Positions 1 through 7,829 of a stretch of DNA of 64,000 nucleotides are shown here, piece after piece; positions within the stretch are counted from its first letter, which is position 1, and each line of letters opens with the position of its first letter. The notes beneath the pieces were generated by a model, which saw only the letters and a list, made by a program, of their open reading frames with translations, did no database searches and was not told the DNA's origin. Source of the stretch: Streptomyces sp. NBC_01431 (GTDB taxonomy: Bacteria > Actinomycetota > Actinomycetes > Streptomycetales > Streptomycetaceae); assembly GCF_036231355.1 (NCBI RefSeq), contig NZ_CP109496.1, positions 372,001 to 436,000 of the forward strand, written 5' to 3'. The translations under genes were made by a program, and so were the position numbers.

Positions 1-270
1 CCAGGTTCTGGACGCTGGTCCGGACCTGGAGGCCGACCCGAGCAGGACAGCCGGTATTGGCGTCCGCACTCGAAACAAGAGGCCCCGGCAGATCAAAGAC
101 GAACAGGACAGCCGACTCATGAGACGTGCGAAGGATCGATACGCCAGTTCCCGTGCGGGTGACATGGCGCATCAGGGAGCTGTCGTCAGGGGATGGCCCA
201 GAGGAACAGCAACGCGCCAGGGTGCGGCTCCCCAGTGGAGCCGCCGACTTCTCAGACAGAAAGAGGTTTC

Positions 271-627
271 ATGCGCCTTCGCCACACCGCTGCCGCCGCA
301 CTCGGCGCGCTCACTCTCCTCCTGACGCAGTCCGGGTCGGCGAGCGCCGCCACCGGTGACTTCTCCTACGAGTTCGTCGGGCTCCACGGCCATCCACAGT
401 CGGTCACCCTCCACGACCCCGCAAGTCCCGGCTGCGTGGTGCTCCCTGAAGTAGCGGACCCGGGCTCTTCCGAGCCTGCTTTCGCCCCGCACAACGACAC
501 GGACGAGTGGGTGATGGTGTTCACCGAGCCCAACTGCACCGGCGACTCCTGGACGCTGCGCCCGCACGGGAACCCCACCACAGCCCGCCTCAAACTGCGC
601 TCGGTGTTCCTGACGGGCCGGCACTGA
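271..627 (+). CDS. Small secreted protein, function unknown
   Basis: A 118-residue protein with a clear Sec signal peptide: MRLRH, a hydrophobic stretch, then a cut after SASA near residue 27. The mature part is about 90 residues with two cysteines (in SPGCVV and EPNCTG) that could form one disulphide. I chose this ATG because AGAAAGAGG lies just upstream and the signal peptide starts there; a start 78 bases upstream would bury the signal. The Cys/Gly/Trp-rich mature part resembles small Streptomyces inhibitor or crystallin-like secreted proteins, but I do not recognise a family. It stands alone and has a hairpin about 65 bases downstream. Confidence 0.7.
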   Translation: MRLRHTAAAALGALTLLLTQSGSASAATGDFSYEFVGLHGHPQSVTLHDPASPGCVVLPEVADPGSSEPAFAPHNDTDEWVMVFTEPNCTGDSWTLRPHGNPTTARLKLRSVFLTGRH

Positions 628-690
628 ACTGCCGCGTCATCATCCTGGCTTCCAACCGTCGTCCACGGTGAAAGCCCGTTGATGATCCTG

Positions 691-714
691 CGGCGGCTGC
701 CCCAACAGCCGCCG
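691..714 (+). terminator. Candidate terminator hairpin
   Basis: A perfect 9-bp stem CGGCGGCTG / CAGCCGCCG with a 6-base loop, about 65 bases after the small secreted-protein gene. There is no U-tract, as is usual in Streptomyces. Confidence 0.45.
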
Positions 715-1146
715 TGGCTCACGGACTTCAAGTACCTGCTTGTGAGCCTTGCACCCTGAGCACACGTATGCCAGGCGGGCGGCCGGGAGCTGCCGTGACG
801 GATCGCCACGCGTCGAACAAGGCTGCTCGCACGGAAGTTGTCGGCCATCGTCGGGGATCGCCCTGCTGCACCACTGGTACGTGCCATGCTGCACCCGCCC
901 CGGGGCAGGCGACCGGCCCTCTGCCGACGTGACGGAACACCGCGCCCCGGAGCCCCGCGCCATAGGGGCAGCCGTGTCTCTGCCTGGCCTGGTGAGCTTT
1001 CCATCGCGAGCGGTTTGACCCAGCAATGAAGAAGACTCTGCCCGCCGCGGGCTCCCCCGCGCGACAGCAGTGATCAATTCCCCTGGACGGTGACCCGGAG
1101 ATGCGACTTCGGCAACCGCGACCCGAAGGGGGAGACGGTGTTTCTT
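715..1146. other. Stretch without a recognisable gene
   Basis: Open frames here have no start site, domain or codon pattern that I can support on either strand. It lies between the secreted-protein gene and an IS remnant and may be decayed sequence. Confidence 0.4.
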
Positions 1147-1194
1147 AGGTCGTTTCATGAGTTGTCGCAAGCGGCTAAATGTCTGAAACGACCT
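1147..1194. repeat. 11-bp perfect inverted repeat beside IS remnant
   Basis: AGGTCGTTTCA and its exact reverse complement TGAAACGACCT are separated by 26 bases, directly beside the 3' end of the transposase remnant. It could be an IS terminal-repeat remnant or a terminator hairpin. Confidence 0.5.
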
Positions 1195-1700
1195 CATGCA
1201 ACGGCGCGTGACCCTCGTCGTTCACGAGCACAAGCGGCTCGGCCGCGGGGGCTCGTCATCACAACCGGTGCGAAGAAGGGACAGAACCCATCGCCCGCGA
1301 GCGCCCCAGCCCGTGATCGCCGGGTTCGGAGAAGACACCGCCCAGCGGTTCCTTCTGCAGGTCGCTCTGCTCGCGAGCACCAGCCGCATGCTGATGGGCA
1401 CGGCACACCGTGGAGTCGACGCTCAGGTCCCATCTGATCGCGCCCTTCGCGTCGGCCAACCACTGGAGCCGGGTGAGGAGTCCGGTGCCACGTGTCGTCC
1501 CGCTGCCATCGGCGGACCATGTCGTAGGCCCAGCCCCAGGAGCCCGTACTCGACGGGTGCATCCCGCCACGGGCCACCGGTTCGGACGCGGAACCGCAGG
1601 CCGTCGATCAGTCGCGGCCGGACCGAACGGGCAGTCGCCCCGCCCTCCTTCCCCTCGGCAACAGCCGCTCCCACATCGCCCATTGACCGTCCGTGAGCTC
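1195..1700 (-). pseudogene. IS5-family transposase remnant
   Basis: Read on the minus strand, characteristic IS5-type pieces appear in order but in different frames: RPRLIDGLRFRVRTG then GGPWRDAP, AYDMVRRWQRDDTWHR, and WDLSVDSTVCRAHQHAAGAR. At least two frameshifts separate them and the second half of the transposase is missing. The closest relative inside this window is the split element near 41 kb, which has the matching LIDGIRWRTRTGAPWRDVP and HQHAAGAR motifs. It lies just beyond the 3' end of the bac-type operon and is a trace of past mobility. It cannot encode a working transposase. Confidence 0.8.
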
Positions 1701-1854
1701 ACCCCGCGCCATGGAAAGCGACCATTCACAGATCAAGATCCATTTTCGATACACGGCCTCGCGGCACGCGGAAGGCGCTTGCCCGGGGCTTTTGCCCTGG
1801 CAGGCGCCTTTCGCTCGGACCGCTCAGCCGGTCTGCTCCCGGAGCGGCCTTCTG

Positions 1855-2148
1855 TCACACCTCTACGTCGACGATGACCCAGTCGCTGATCTCCCGCCAC
1901 TGCCGGATCGCGTCGTGGTGAAAGGGATGGACGAGGTAGCGGTCGACCTTGTCCATGTCGTCCATGACTCCCTCGGTGAGAAAGTCGTATGCGATGTCCC
2001 GCGCGGACACGTTGCGCCCGTATCGCCAGTCACGGACTTCGGGTACTTGGCTGCCCACCTTGGCGGCGGTGCGTTCCGCCGCCAAGGCGCGCGGGTCGTT
2101 CCAGTCGACCCCCGGCTTGAACTTGAAGAGCACGATGTGGCGGATCAC
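1855..2148 (-). CDS. Dabb (stress-responsive A/B barrel) domain protein
   Basis: A 97-residue single-domain protein with the Dabb pattern: IRHIVLFKFKPG at the N terminus, a central strand region YDFLTEGVMDD, then YLVHPFHHDAIRQW and a last strand WVIVDVEV. Dabb proteins are small dimeric ferredoxin-like barrels; some act on polyketides or other small molecules. The GTG start overlaps the chorismate mutase stop as GTGA and has GAGGAGA upstream, so translation is probably coupled. It is the last gene of the bac-type operon. Its role is unknown; by position it may act on a pathway intermediate or shield a reactive product. An alternative GTG lies 18 bases upstream. Confidence 0.85.
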   Translation of the reverse strand: MIRHIVLFKFKPGVDWNDPRALAAERTAAKVGSQVPEVRDWRYGRNVSARDIAYDFLTEGVMDDMDKVDRYLVHPFHHDAIRQWREISDWVIVDVEV

Positions 2149-2408
2149 AGGGCTTCTCCTCGGCACAGTTTGAGTACGTTCATCGCGATCTGGGTGCCGC
2201 CCGCTCCGAGTCCGTCCTGGTAGCGGGACAGAATGTCCATTTCCCGGGAGAACACCATGCGCGGCCCGCCGGAGTGCATGCGGCTCTGCTGGATGCGGGC
2301 GGATATCCGGGCCCGTTCGGCGAGCAGGTCGATGATGCGCACATCGAGGCAGTCGATCGCTACGCGATCCGCTTCGATCCGGGCACCGGCTTCGTTCGTG
2401 TCAGTCAT
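2145..2408 (-). CDS. Chorismate mutase, AroQ type, short
   Basis: An 87-residue all-helical AroQ-class protein that should convert chorismate to prephenate, the substrate of the BacA-type decarboxylase in the same operon. Aligned by eye to E. coli chorismate mutase, Arg11, Arg28, Arg51 and Glu52 correspond to Arg15, Arg32, Arg55 and Glu56. Lys39 corresponds to Arg43, and the protein ends before the region holding Gln88. It overlaps the aminotransferase stop by 8 bases and has AAGGA upstream. A pathway-dedicated chorismate mutase gives local prephenate supply. The Arg43 change and short C terminus could lower activity or require a partner. Confidence 0.85.
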   Translation of the reverse strand: MTDTNEAGARIEADRVAIDCLDVRIIDLLAERARISARIQQSRMHSGGPRMVFSREMDILSRYQDGLGAGGTQIAMNVLKLCRGEAL

Positions 2409-3591
2409 GGTCGGGGTCCTTGTGTGTGCCGTTTCGTAAGTCGGCCAGGCGGATGACGGCCTCCTTGAGCCGGTCCTCCGGTGCCAGCAGGCTCACCCGT
2501 ACGTATCCTTCGCCGTGTTCTCCGAACCAACGGCCGGGTGCCACCGCCACCTTGGCCCGGGTCAGCAGGTCGTCGGCGAACGCGCTGGAGCTGCCTCCGC
2601 CGGGCACCGGCAACCAGGCGAAGATCGACTGGGGCAGGTCGATGTGCCATCCGGCGTCCCGTACTCCCGCCACGAAGACGTCCCGTCGGCGCTCGTAGGT
2701 CCTCGCCAGTTCCTCAACGCAGTCCTGGGGGCCGGTCAGGGCGACGGCGGCCGCCCGCTGGATGAAGGACGGGAGGGAGACGTAGTAGTGCTCCTGGAGG
2801 AGGTTGATCGCGGCGACGACATCGGGGTTGCCGACGACGGCTCCGATCCGCCATCCGGCCATGTTGAACATCTTCGACAGCGAGATGAACTCGACGCCCA
2901 CTTCCATGGCACCGTCCGTCTGCAGGAAGGAGCAGGGGGCCCGGCCGTCGAAGCCCAGCGCTGCGTACGCGAAGTCGGATGCCACGACCACCTGGTTCCG
3001 TGCGGCGAACCGGACCGTTTCCTCGTAGAACTCCGGCGGTGCCGTCACGGAGGTGGGGTTGTTGGGATAGTTCAGGAACATCAGCTTCGCCCGGTCGCAG
3101 GTGGCCGGGTCGAGGGCCGAGTAGTCGGGCAGGAAACCGTTCTCCCGCAGTAGCGGCATGGCATGCATCCGCGCCCTGGCGAGGACCACTCCTGACCAGT
3201 AGTCGGGGAAGGCCGGGTCTGGCATCAGGCAGACATCGCCCGGATTCAGCAGACACTGGCTGATCTCCACCAGACCCGCTTTCGCGCCGAACAGGATCGC
3301 GACCTCGGACTCGGGGTCCAGGTGAACCTGGTGATGCGTCGCGTACCACTGGGCGACGGCAGCCTTGAGTTCGAGCAGCCCGGAGAAGGCCGGGTATCGG
3401 TGGGTGGCGGGGTCGAGCACTTCCCTGCGCAGCGCTTCGACGATGTGGGGCGGGGTCGGAAGATCGGGATTCCCCTGGCACAGGTTGACGACGTCCTCTC
3501 CAGCCTTGACGAGTTGGTCGATCCTGCTCACGGTCGTCGCGAACGAACTTCTGGGCAGGTCCAGGAGCCGACGTGCGAACTCAGTCTTCAC
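2401..3591 (-). CDS. bacF: PLP-dependent aminotransferase, BacF type
   Basis: A 396-residue fold-type I class I/II aminotransferase. It has GNPDLPTPPHIVEALR near residue 40, NYPNNPTS near 174-181, the PLP-binding Asp206 in ASDFAYA, and the Schiff-base Lys240 in SLSKMFNMAGWR. These stretches match my recollection of Bacillus BacF closely. In bacilysin synthesis BacF transaminates tetrahydro-4-hydroxyphenylpyruvate to tetrahydrotyrosine, and the same reaction is expected here. The GTG start is chosen for the AAGGTGG just upstream; it overlaps the MFS stop by 11 bases. A start 45 bases further upstream would overlap that gene more. Confidence 0.92.
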   Translation of the reverse strand: MKTEFARRLLDLPRSSFATTVSRIDQLVKAGEDVVNLCQGNPDLPTPPHIVEALRREVLDPATHRYPAFSGLLELKAAVAQWYATHHQVHLDPESEVAILFGAKAGLVEISQCLLNPGDVCLMPDPAFPDYWSGVVLARARMHAMPLLRENGFLPDYSALDPATCDRAKLMFLNYPNNPTSVTAPPEFYEETVRFAARNQVVVASDFAYAALGFDGRAPCSFLQTDGAMEVGVEFISLSKMFNMAGWRIGAVVGNPDVVAAINLLQEHYYVSLPSFIQRAAAVALTGPQDCVEELARTYERRRDVFVAGVRDAGWHIDLPQSIFAWLPVPGGGSSSAFADDLLTRAKVAVAPGRWFGEHGEGYVRVSLLAPEDRLKEAVIRLADLRNGTHKDPDHD

Positions 3592-4903
3592 CGGCGACCA
3601 CCTTCGTCTCGTGTTCCTCGGCCTCAGCGCCCGCACGGGCCGGCTCCCCTTCGTTGCGGCGCCCGTATGCCCATCCGCTCAGGCCGAACGCGACGAGGGT
3701 GATACCGCCGCAGGCCCAGCCCACCGCGGTAAATCCGTGTGCGGCGAACAGGGGGCCGAGGACGGCGGCCCCCATGGCCACGGCGAGGTTGGTCGTGAAG
3801 CTGTAGAAGGCGAGGACGGTCCCGCGATAGTGCTGAGAACTTTCGCTGAGCAGCGTGCTGAGCAGCGTGACGACCAGGCTCTGCATGGCGCCCCACAGGA
3901 AGAGACAGACCATCAGCAGCGGTGTCCAGCGCACGACCAGCGGGACGACCACCAGTGCCGGGACCAGCCCTGCCAGCAGCCCGACGAGCACCTTCTCCTT
4001 GCCCAGTTCGTCGGCCCACCGGCCGGTGACGAAGCTCGTCGAGAACCCCAGCCCGTAGACAAGGATCATGATGCCGGTCAGGAGACTCTGGGAACCGAAC
4101 TGGTACTGCAGGGCGCTGCCGAGATAGGTGTACATGCCGTAGAAGCCGAGCATGTTCAGGAACGTCGCCAGTATGTACACGAGCACGTTGGGCGCCAGGA
4201 AGGCACGGGCGGCCGATCGCGCCCAGCCCTTCCCCGAGGGCCCCGTCGCATCCTCTTCCGACGCGTGTGACGGGGTGTCAGGACGGGGCCGGCTCTCGCT
4301 CCGAACCCGCAGCAGTACGCAGATCACGAGGACACCCAGGACGGTCAGCAGGGCGAACGCCCACCTCCAACTCACCCACTTCCCGATGAAGGATCCCAGC
4401 GGGACCCCCAGGACGAGTGACAGCGACCAGCTCGATACGACGATCCCCATGGCCTTGGCCCGATGGCGATACGGGATCTGATCACCGACGAACGCGTAGG
4501 CAGTCGGCACGAACGCACCCGTCGCCAGGCCGGACAAGGCCCGTCCGGTGAAGAACACCCCCGGCCCGCCGGCGGACGCGCACAGCACGGTGCCCAGGAC
4601 GAACACCGTCATCCCGACCAACAGGCTGAGGCGTCGTGACACCTTGTCCCCGAGCGGGGCGAAGAGCAGGGCACCAACCGCCGTACCGATGCCGTAGACG
4701 GTGACGGAGAGCGCCATCACGGCCACCGACATGTCGAACGACCCGGCCATGTCCACGAGGAGGGGTGAGACAACCAACTCCTCCGAACCGACGGCGAATA
4801 TCCCCGCCATCAGCGCGAGCACCGTGAGTAGGGGGAACCCCGCCGTGCCCTCCCTGCTGCTCAATCCATCCGGCACTCCGGCCAACCTTTCTTCCAGTTG
4901 CAT
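3581..4903 (-). CDS. bacE: MFS exporter, BacE-like
   Basis: A 440-residue major-facilitator protein with about twelve membrane segments; the loop after segment 2 has the MFS signature APLGDKVSRR. Gene order puts it in the place of the BacE exporter, which in Bacillus gives self-resistance by exporting bacilysin. Here it would export the free amino-acid product. I use the ATG of MQLEERL, 13 bases after the upstream stop. GTG and ATG starts 54 and 36 bases upstream are in frame, and none of the three has a good ribosome site. The bacE assignment rests on position and family more than on recalled sequence. Confidence 0.8.
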   Translation of the reverse strand: MQLEERLAGVPDGLSSREGTAGFPLLTVLALMAGIFAVGSEELVVSPLLVDMAGSFDMSVAVMALSVTVYGIGTAVGALLFAPLGDKVSRRLSLLVGMTVFVLGTVLCASAGGPGVFFTGRALSGLATGAFVPTAYAFVGDQIPYRHRAKAMGIVVSSWSLSLVLGVPLGSFIGKWVSWRWAFALLTVLGVLVICVLLRVRSESRPRPDTPSHASEEDATGPSGKGWARSAARAFLAPNVLVYILATFLNMLGFYGMYTYLGSALQYQFGSQSLLTGIMILVYGLGFSTSFVTGRWADELGKEKVLVGLLAGLVPALVVVPLVVRWTPLLMVCLFLWGAMQSLVVTLLSTLLSESSQHYRGTVLAFYSFTTNLAVAMGAAVLGPLFAAHGFTAVGWACGGITLVAFGLSGWAYGRRNEGEPARAGAEAEEHETKVVAGED

Positions 4904-4916
4904 GCGATGGGCACGG

Positions 4917-5666
4917 CTAGATGGCCGTGTAGCCGCCATCGACAGTGAGCGCGGCACCCGTGACGAATGACGACTTGTCCGATGCGAGGAACAGGATCGC
5001 GTTCGCGACGTCTTCGGGGGTGCCCAGCCGCCCGATCGGATTCAGCTTCGCCTTCTGTTCCTTCACAGCGGCGTCGTTGCCGATGGACGTGTCCGTCATC
5101 GGCGTGTCGATGATGCTGGGGCAGACACAGTTGGCCCTGATGTTGTACTTCGCGTAGTCGGCGGCGAGCGATTTCGTCAGCATCATCACTCCCCCCTTGG
5201 TGGTGTTGTAGGCAGCGATGCCGGGCCAGGCCACCAGCCCGCTCACGGAGCAGACGTTCACGATCACGCCGCTCGTCGCCTCGATCATCTGGTGCAGGGC
5301 GTACTTCGAGCACAGGAACATGCTCTTGAGATTGGTGTCGAGCAGCTTGTCCCACTCGGCCACGGGCATCTCGTGAAGCGGCGTGGAGATCTCGATGCCG
5401 GCGTTGTTGACCAGGATGTCGACCCGGCCGAAGTTTCCGGCCGCGGCAGCCATCAGGTTCTCGCAGTCCTCCTCGCTCGTGAGGTCGGTCCTGACGAAGA
5501 CCGCATCGTGTCCTTTGCTCGTCAGCCCGGCGACGACAGCGGTGCCGCCTTCCTCGTCGATGTCCCCGACGACGACCTTCGCGCCCTGGCGGGCGAACTC
5601 GATCGCGGTCTGCTTCCCGATCCCGGACGCGGCACCGGTGACCACGACCACGCTGTCCTCGAACAT
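4917..5666 (-). CDS. bacC: NAD-dependent short-chain dehydrogenase, BacC type
   Basis: A 250-residue classical SDR. The cofactor loop is TGAASGIG (10-17), NNAG is at 87-90, and catalytic Ser140, Tyr153 and Lys157 are present (YNTTK). Distinctive stretches shared with Bacillus BacC as I recall it include NNAGIEI, SGLVAWPGIAAYN, NCVCPSIIDTP and the terminal DGGYTA. BacC oxidises the ring C4 hydroxyl of dihydroanticapsin to the ketone of anticapsin, so its presence argues that the pathway ends at an anticapsin-like epoxyketone. The ATG is chosen for AGGGGA seven bases upstream; an ATG 24 bases earlier is possible. Confidence 0.93.
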   Translation of the reverse strand: MFEDSVVVVTGAASGIGKQTAIEFARQGAKVVVGDIDEEGGTAVVAGLTSKGHDAVFVRTDLTSEEDCENLMAAAAGNFGRVDILVNNAGIEISTPLHEMPVAEWDKLLDTNLKSMFLCSKYALHQMIEATSGVIVNVCSVSGLVAWPGIAAYNTTKGGVMMLTKSLAADYAKYNIRANCVCPSIIDTPMTDTSIGNDAAVKEQKAKLNPIGRLGTPEDVANAILFLASDKSSFVTGAALTVDGGYTAI

Positions 5667-5680
5667 GAACTCGTCCCCTT

Positions 5681-6448
5681 TCACACGCATGTCAGTTGCC
5701 CCCCGTCGACCGAGATCTGTTGCCCGGTCAGATAGGACGCCGCGTCGGATGCCAGAAACCCGATGACGGCGGCGACCTCGTCGGCGCTCCCCGGCCTGTC
5801 CACGGGAATTGCCTCTCTCAGTCGGTCCTCGGCCTGTTGCCGCGATATCCCGCCGGCCCGGCTCATCTGCTCCACGGCTCGGTCGTAGCGCTGGGTCCGG
5901 ATGGTGCCGGGGTGCACGCAGTTCACGGTGATGTTGTGCCTGGCGTACTGACTCGCCAGATACTTGCTCGCATTCGAGACGGCCGCATTCACCAGACCGG
6001 AGAGGAACATGCCGGGGGCGGGCTCTTTCCCGATGTTTCCGACGACATTGACGATCCGGCCGAATTGATCCCTCATCATCACCGGCGCGACGGACTTGAT
6101 CAGGTCCAGGTAGGGCACGAGCTTCTGGCCCATCGCAGAGCTCACGTCATCGCTGGTCACATGATCGAAGAAGCCGGGCGCCGGGCCTGGCGCGTTGTTG
6201 ACCAGCACGTCGATCCTGCCGAATCGGCGTTTCGCGTAGTTGACCAGTTCATCACGGTAGGACGGCACGGTGATGTCGCCCGGAAACACGTGGACCGGCT
6301 GCCCGCCTACGGTGTCTCCGGCGACTCTCTCCAACGCATCCGAACTCCGGGCACAGAGTACGGTCACGTAGCCTTTGGAGCTCAAGTGCAATGCGGTTGC
6401 CCGCCCGATGCCGCGACTGGCGCCCAGAACTATGGCAACCCGCGTCAC
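5681..6448 (-). CDS. bacG: NADPH-dependent SDR reductase, BacG type
   Basis: A 255-residue SDR with GASRGIG (9-15) and NNAPGPAP, but Ser158 occupies the place of the catalytic Tyr (SNASK instead of YxxxK; Lys162 is kept). The same region of Bacillus BacG, as I recall it, also lacks the Tyr, and both share GRIVNVVGNxxKEP, NAAxxNASK and HNITVNC. BacG performs conjugate hydride addition to dihydro-hydroxyphenylpyruvate to give the tetrahydro compound, chemistry that need not use the usual Tyr acid. The GTG start overlaps the cupin stop as GTGA, indicating translational coupling. Confidence 0.92.
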   Translation of the reverse strand: MTRVAIVLGASRGIGRATALHLSSKGYVTVLCARSSDALERVAGDTVGGQPVHVFPGDITVPSYRDELVNYAKRRFGRIDVLVNNAPGPAPGFFDHVTSDDVSSAMGQKLVPYLDLIKSVAPVMMRDQFGRIVNVVGNIGKEPAPGMFLSGLVNAAVSNASKYLASQYARHNITVNCVHPGTIRTQRYDRAVEQMSRAGGISRQQAEDRLREAIPVDRPGSADEVAAVIGFLASDAASYLTGQQISVDGGQLTCV

Positions 6449-7161
6449 TCAGATTCCTGCCCATTCTTCTCCGGCCCGCTGTCCTCTTTGGGCACCCGGT
6501 GATAGCGGGGCGGAATGAAGATGTTGAGGGAGCGCGCCACTCCCGTATTGGGGTTTGCGGCGCCGTGGCCCTCCTGGCTCGCACAGAAGTAGGTACCGCC
6601 GAACCGCAGCTCATGACTCGCCTCTTCGACCGTCATTTCGTACCTCCCTTCGAGGCATATCCCTATCTGCTCGTGTGAGTGCTTGTGATAGGGCATCTCG
6701 CCGCCACTGGGAATATCGGCGATCATGAGCTCGATCCAGTCGGCCAGAAAGAACGTGACGTCCATCCCGACGAACTTGCGCGACTCGATCGGCTCCAGAA
6801 AGTAGCCGTCCGGCGCGGGGTAGGAATCGCCCGGGGTGCCGCGCCGGATCTCCAGGACCACGGTTTCTTCCGCAGACGTGTTGACGGCCGCGAGCGCAAC
6901 GCCGACAGGGGCGACGTAGACGTCCCCCTCGGGCCTCATCAGCTTCGTCACGTCCCCGACCGTCACGGACAGTTCGCCGCGAACCACCATCCCGACCTGC
7001 GCAGCATCGGAGGAACGAGTCTCCAGGACGGCGCCGGGAGGCATGAAGGCAACCCTCACCTCGGTGGCTTCACGCCGATAGGACTCGAAACGGATCCCAT
7101 CCTCGTTGAGCATCACGTCGGGAGCCGGGAAGTAGCGGCGCTCGTGAGTTTGCGCGGTCAT
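6445..7161 (-). CDS. bacB: Bicupin isomerase, BacB type
   Basis: A 238-residue protein of two cupin domains, close to the length of Bacillus BacB. The second cupin has a complete HxHxxxQ...H metal set: His159, His161, Gln165 and His199. In the first cupin the matching positions are Arg49, Ser51, Gln55 and Leu90, so that metal site appears lost. BacB isomerises the endocyclic to the exocyclic dihydro-hydroxyphenylpyruvate. The start is ATG in an ATGA overlap with the bacA stop, with GGAAGGA upstream. The C-terminal tail (VPKEDSGPEKNGQESE) is charged and probably flexible. Confidence 0.92.
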   Translation of the reverse strand: MTAQTHERRYFPAPDVMLNEDGIRFESYRREATEVRVAFMPPGAVLETRSSDAAQVGMVVRGELSVTVGDVTKLMRPEGDVYVAPVGVALAAVNTSAEETVVLEIRRGTPGDSYPAPDGYFLEPIESRKFVGMDVTFFLADWIELMIADIPSGGEMPYHKHSHEQIGICLEGRYEMTVEEASHELRFGGTYFCASQEGHGAANPNTGVARSLNIFIPPRYHRVPKEDSGPEKNGQESE

Positions 7162-7799
7162 TTGCGGTCCTTCCTTCGGGAGAACACAGTCCACGTCATG
7201 GGGATCCGTGAGAATTTGTAGACGAACTTCAGGCTGTGCTGCTCGACGGCCCGCTCATTCGTGATGGCGATGTTGTACCGCCCGTCGGCGACACTTCCGG
7301 CGGCCTGACTCGTGGAGTCCGCGATGGCCAGTTTCACCGGACCGTCGAAATGGTGACCCAGCAACGGAACGGGCGCCGGATGGGATACGACAGTATCCCT
7401 GTAGAGCAGTTCTTCACGGAAGGCGAAATTCAGCCTGGTCGCCAGGCCGTACTCCGGAGTACTCCCACGAAAAACAGCTGCTGGCTCCAAACCCGGGTTC
7501 ATATAGAAGGCGTTTATCTTGGGATAAGCATGGGCCACCAACACGAGGTCGACACGCCCTCCCGTAAGGGAATTTGCGCATTGTTCGTACGTGTTCTCCA
7601 GGAGGATTTGAAATCCTCCACGGTCACCGAGGGTGCGCGCCAGAAGTTGGGCAATGTACTCACTGCTGGTCCCTTCTGGCCCCAGCGTTCCGAGCCTTAC
7701 AGAGGGTGCGGAACCGACTGGAACAAGCGCGTTCAGTGCGCGTCTTTCAATGTCAGGGATCTGGAGTATCTCCACGCCCACCCTCTTTCCTGTCGCCAT
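7158..7799 (-). CDS. bacA: Non-aromatising prephenate decarboxylase, BacA type
   Basis: A 213-residue protein related to prephenate dehydratase but of the BacA/SalX/AerD class. TLGPEGTSSEY (38-48), HAYP, VSHPAP, ITNERA and IPMTWTVF match Bacillus BacA as I recall it. It should decarboxylate prephenate without aromatisation, giving dihydro-hydroxyphenylpyruvate. It is the first gene of the operon. I use the ATG with AAGGC nine bases upstream; ATG and TTG starts 21 and 30 bases earlier are in frame. Hand-counted 60-base blocks near 7501-7620 are only about 50% GC, well below the rest of the window, which suggests acquisition by transfer. Confidence 0.93.
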   Translation of the reverse strand: MATGKRVGVEILQIPDIERRALNALVPVGSAPSVRLGTLGPEGTSSEYIAQLLARTLGDRGGFQILLENTYEQCANSLTGGRVDLVLVAHAYPKINAFYMNPGLEPAAVFRGSTPEYGLATRLNFAFREELLYRDTVVSHPAPVPLLGHHFDGPVKLAIADSTSQAAGSVADGRYNIAITNERAVEQHSLKFVYKFSRIPMTWTVFSRRKDRK

Positions 7800-7829
7800 T
7801 TCGAAAGCCTTCGGCCCCATTGACTGCAA

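Noticed and set aside
3365..4270. Plus-strand open frame opposite bacF and the exporter
   Set aside because: It is composition-driven and antisense to two well-supported genes.
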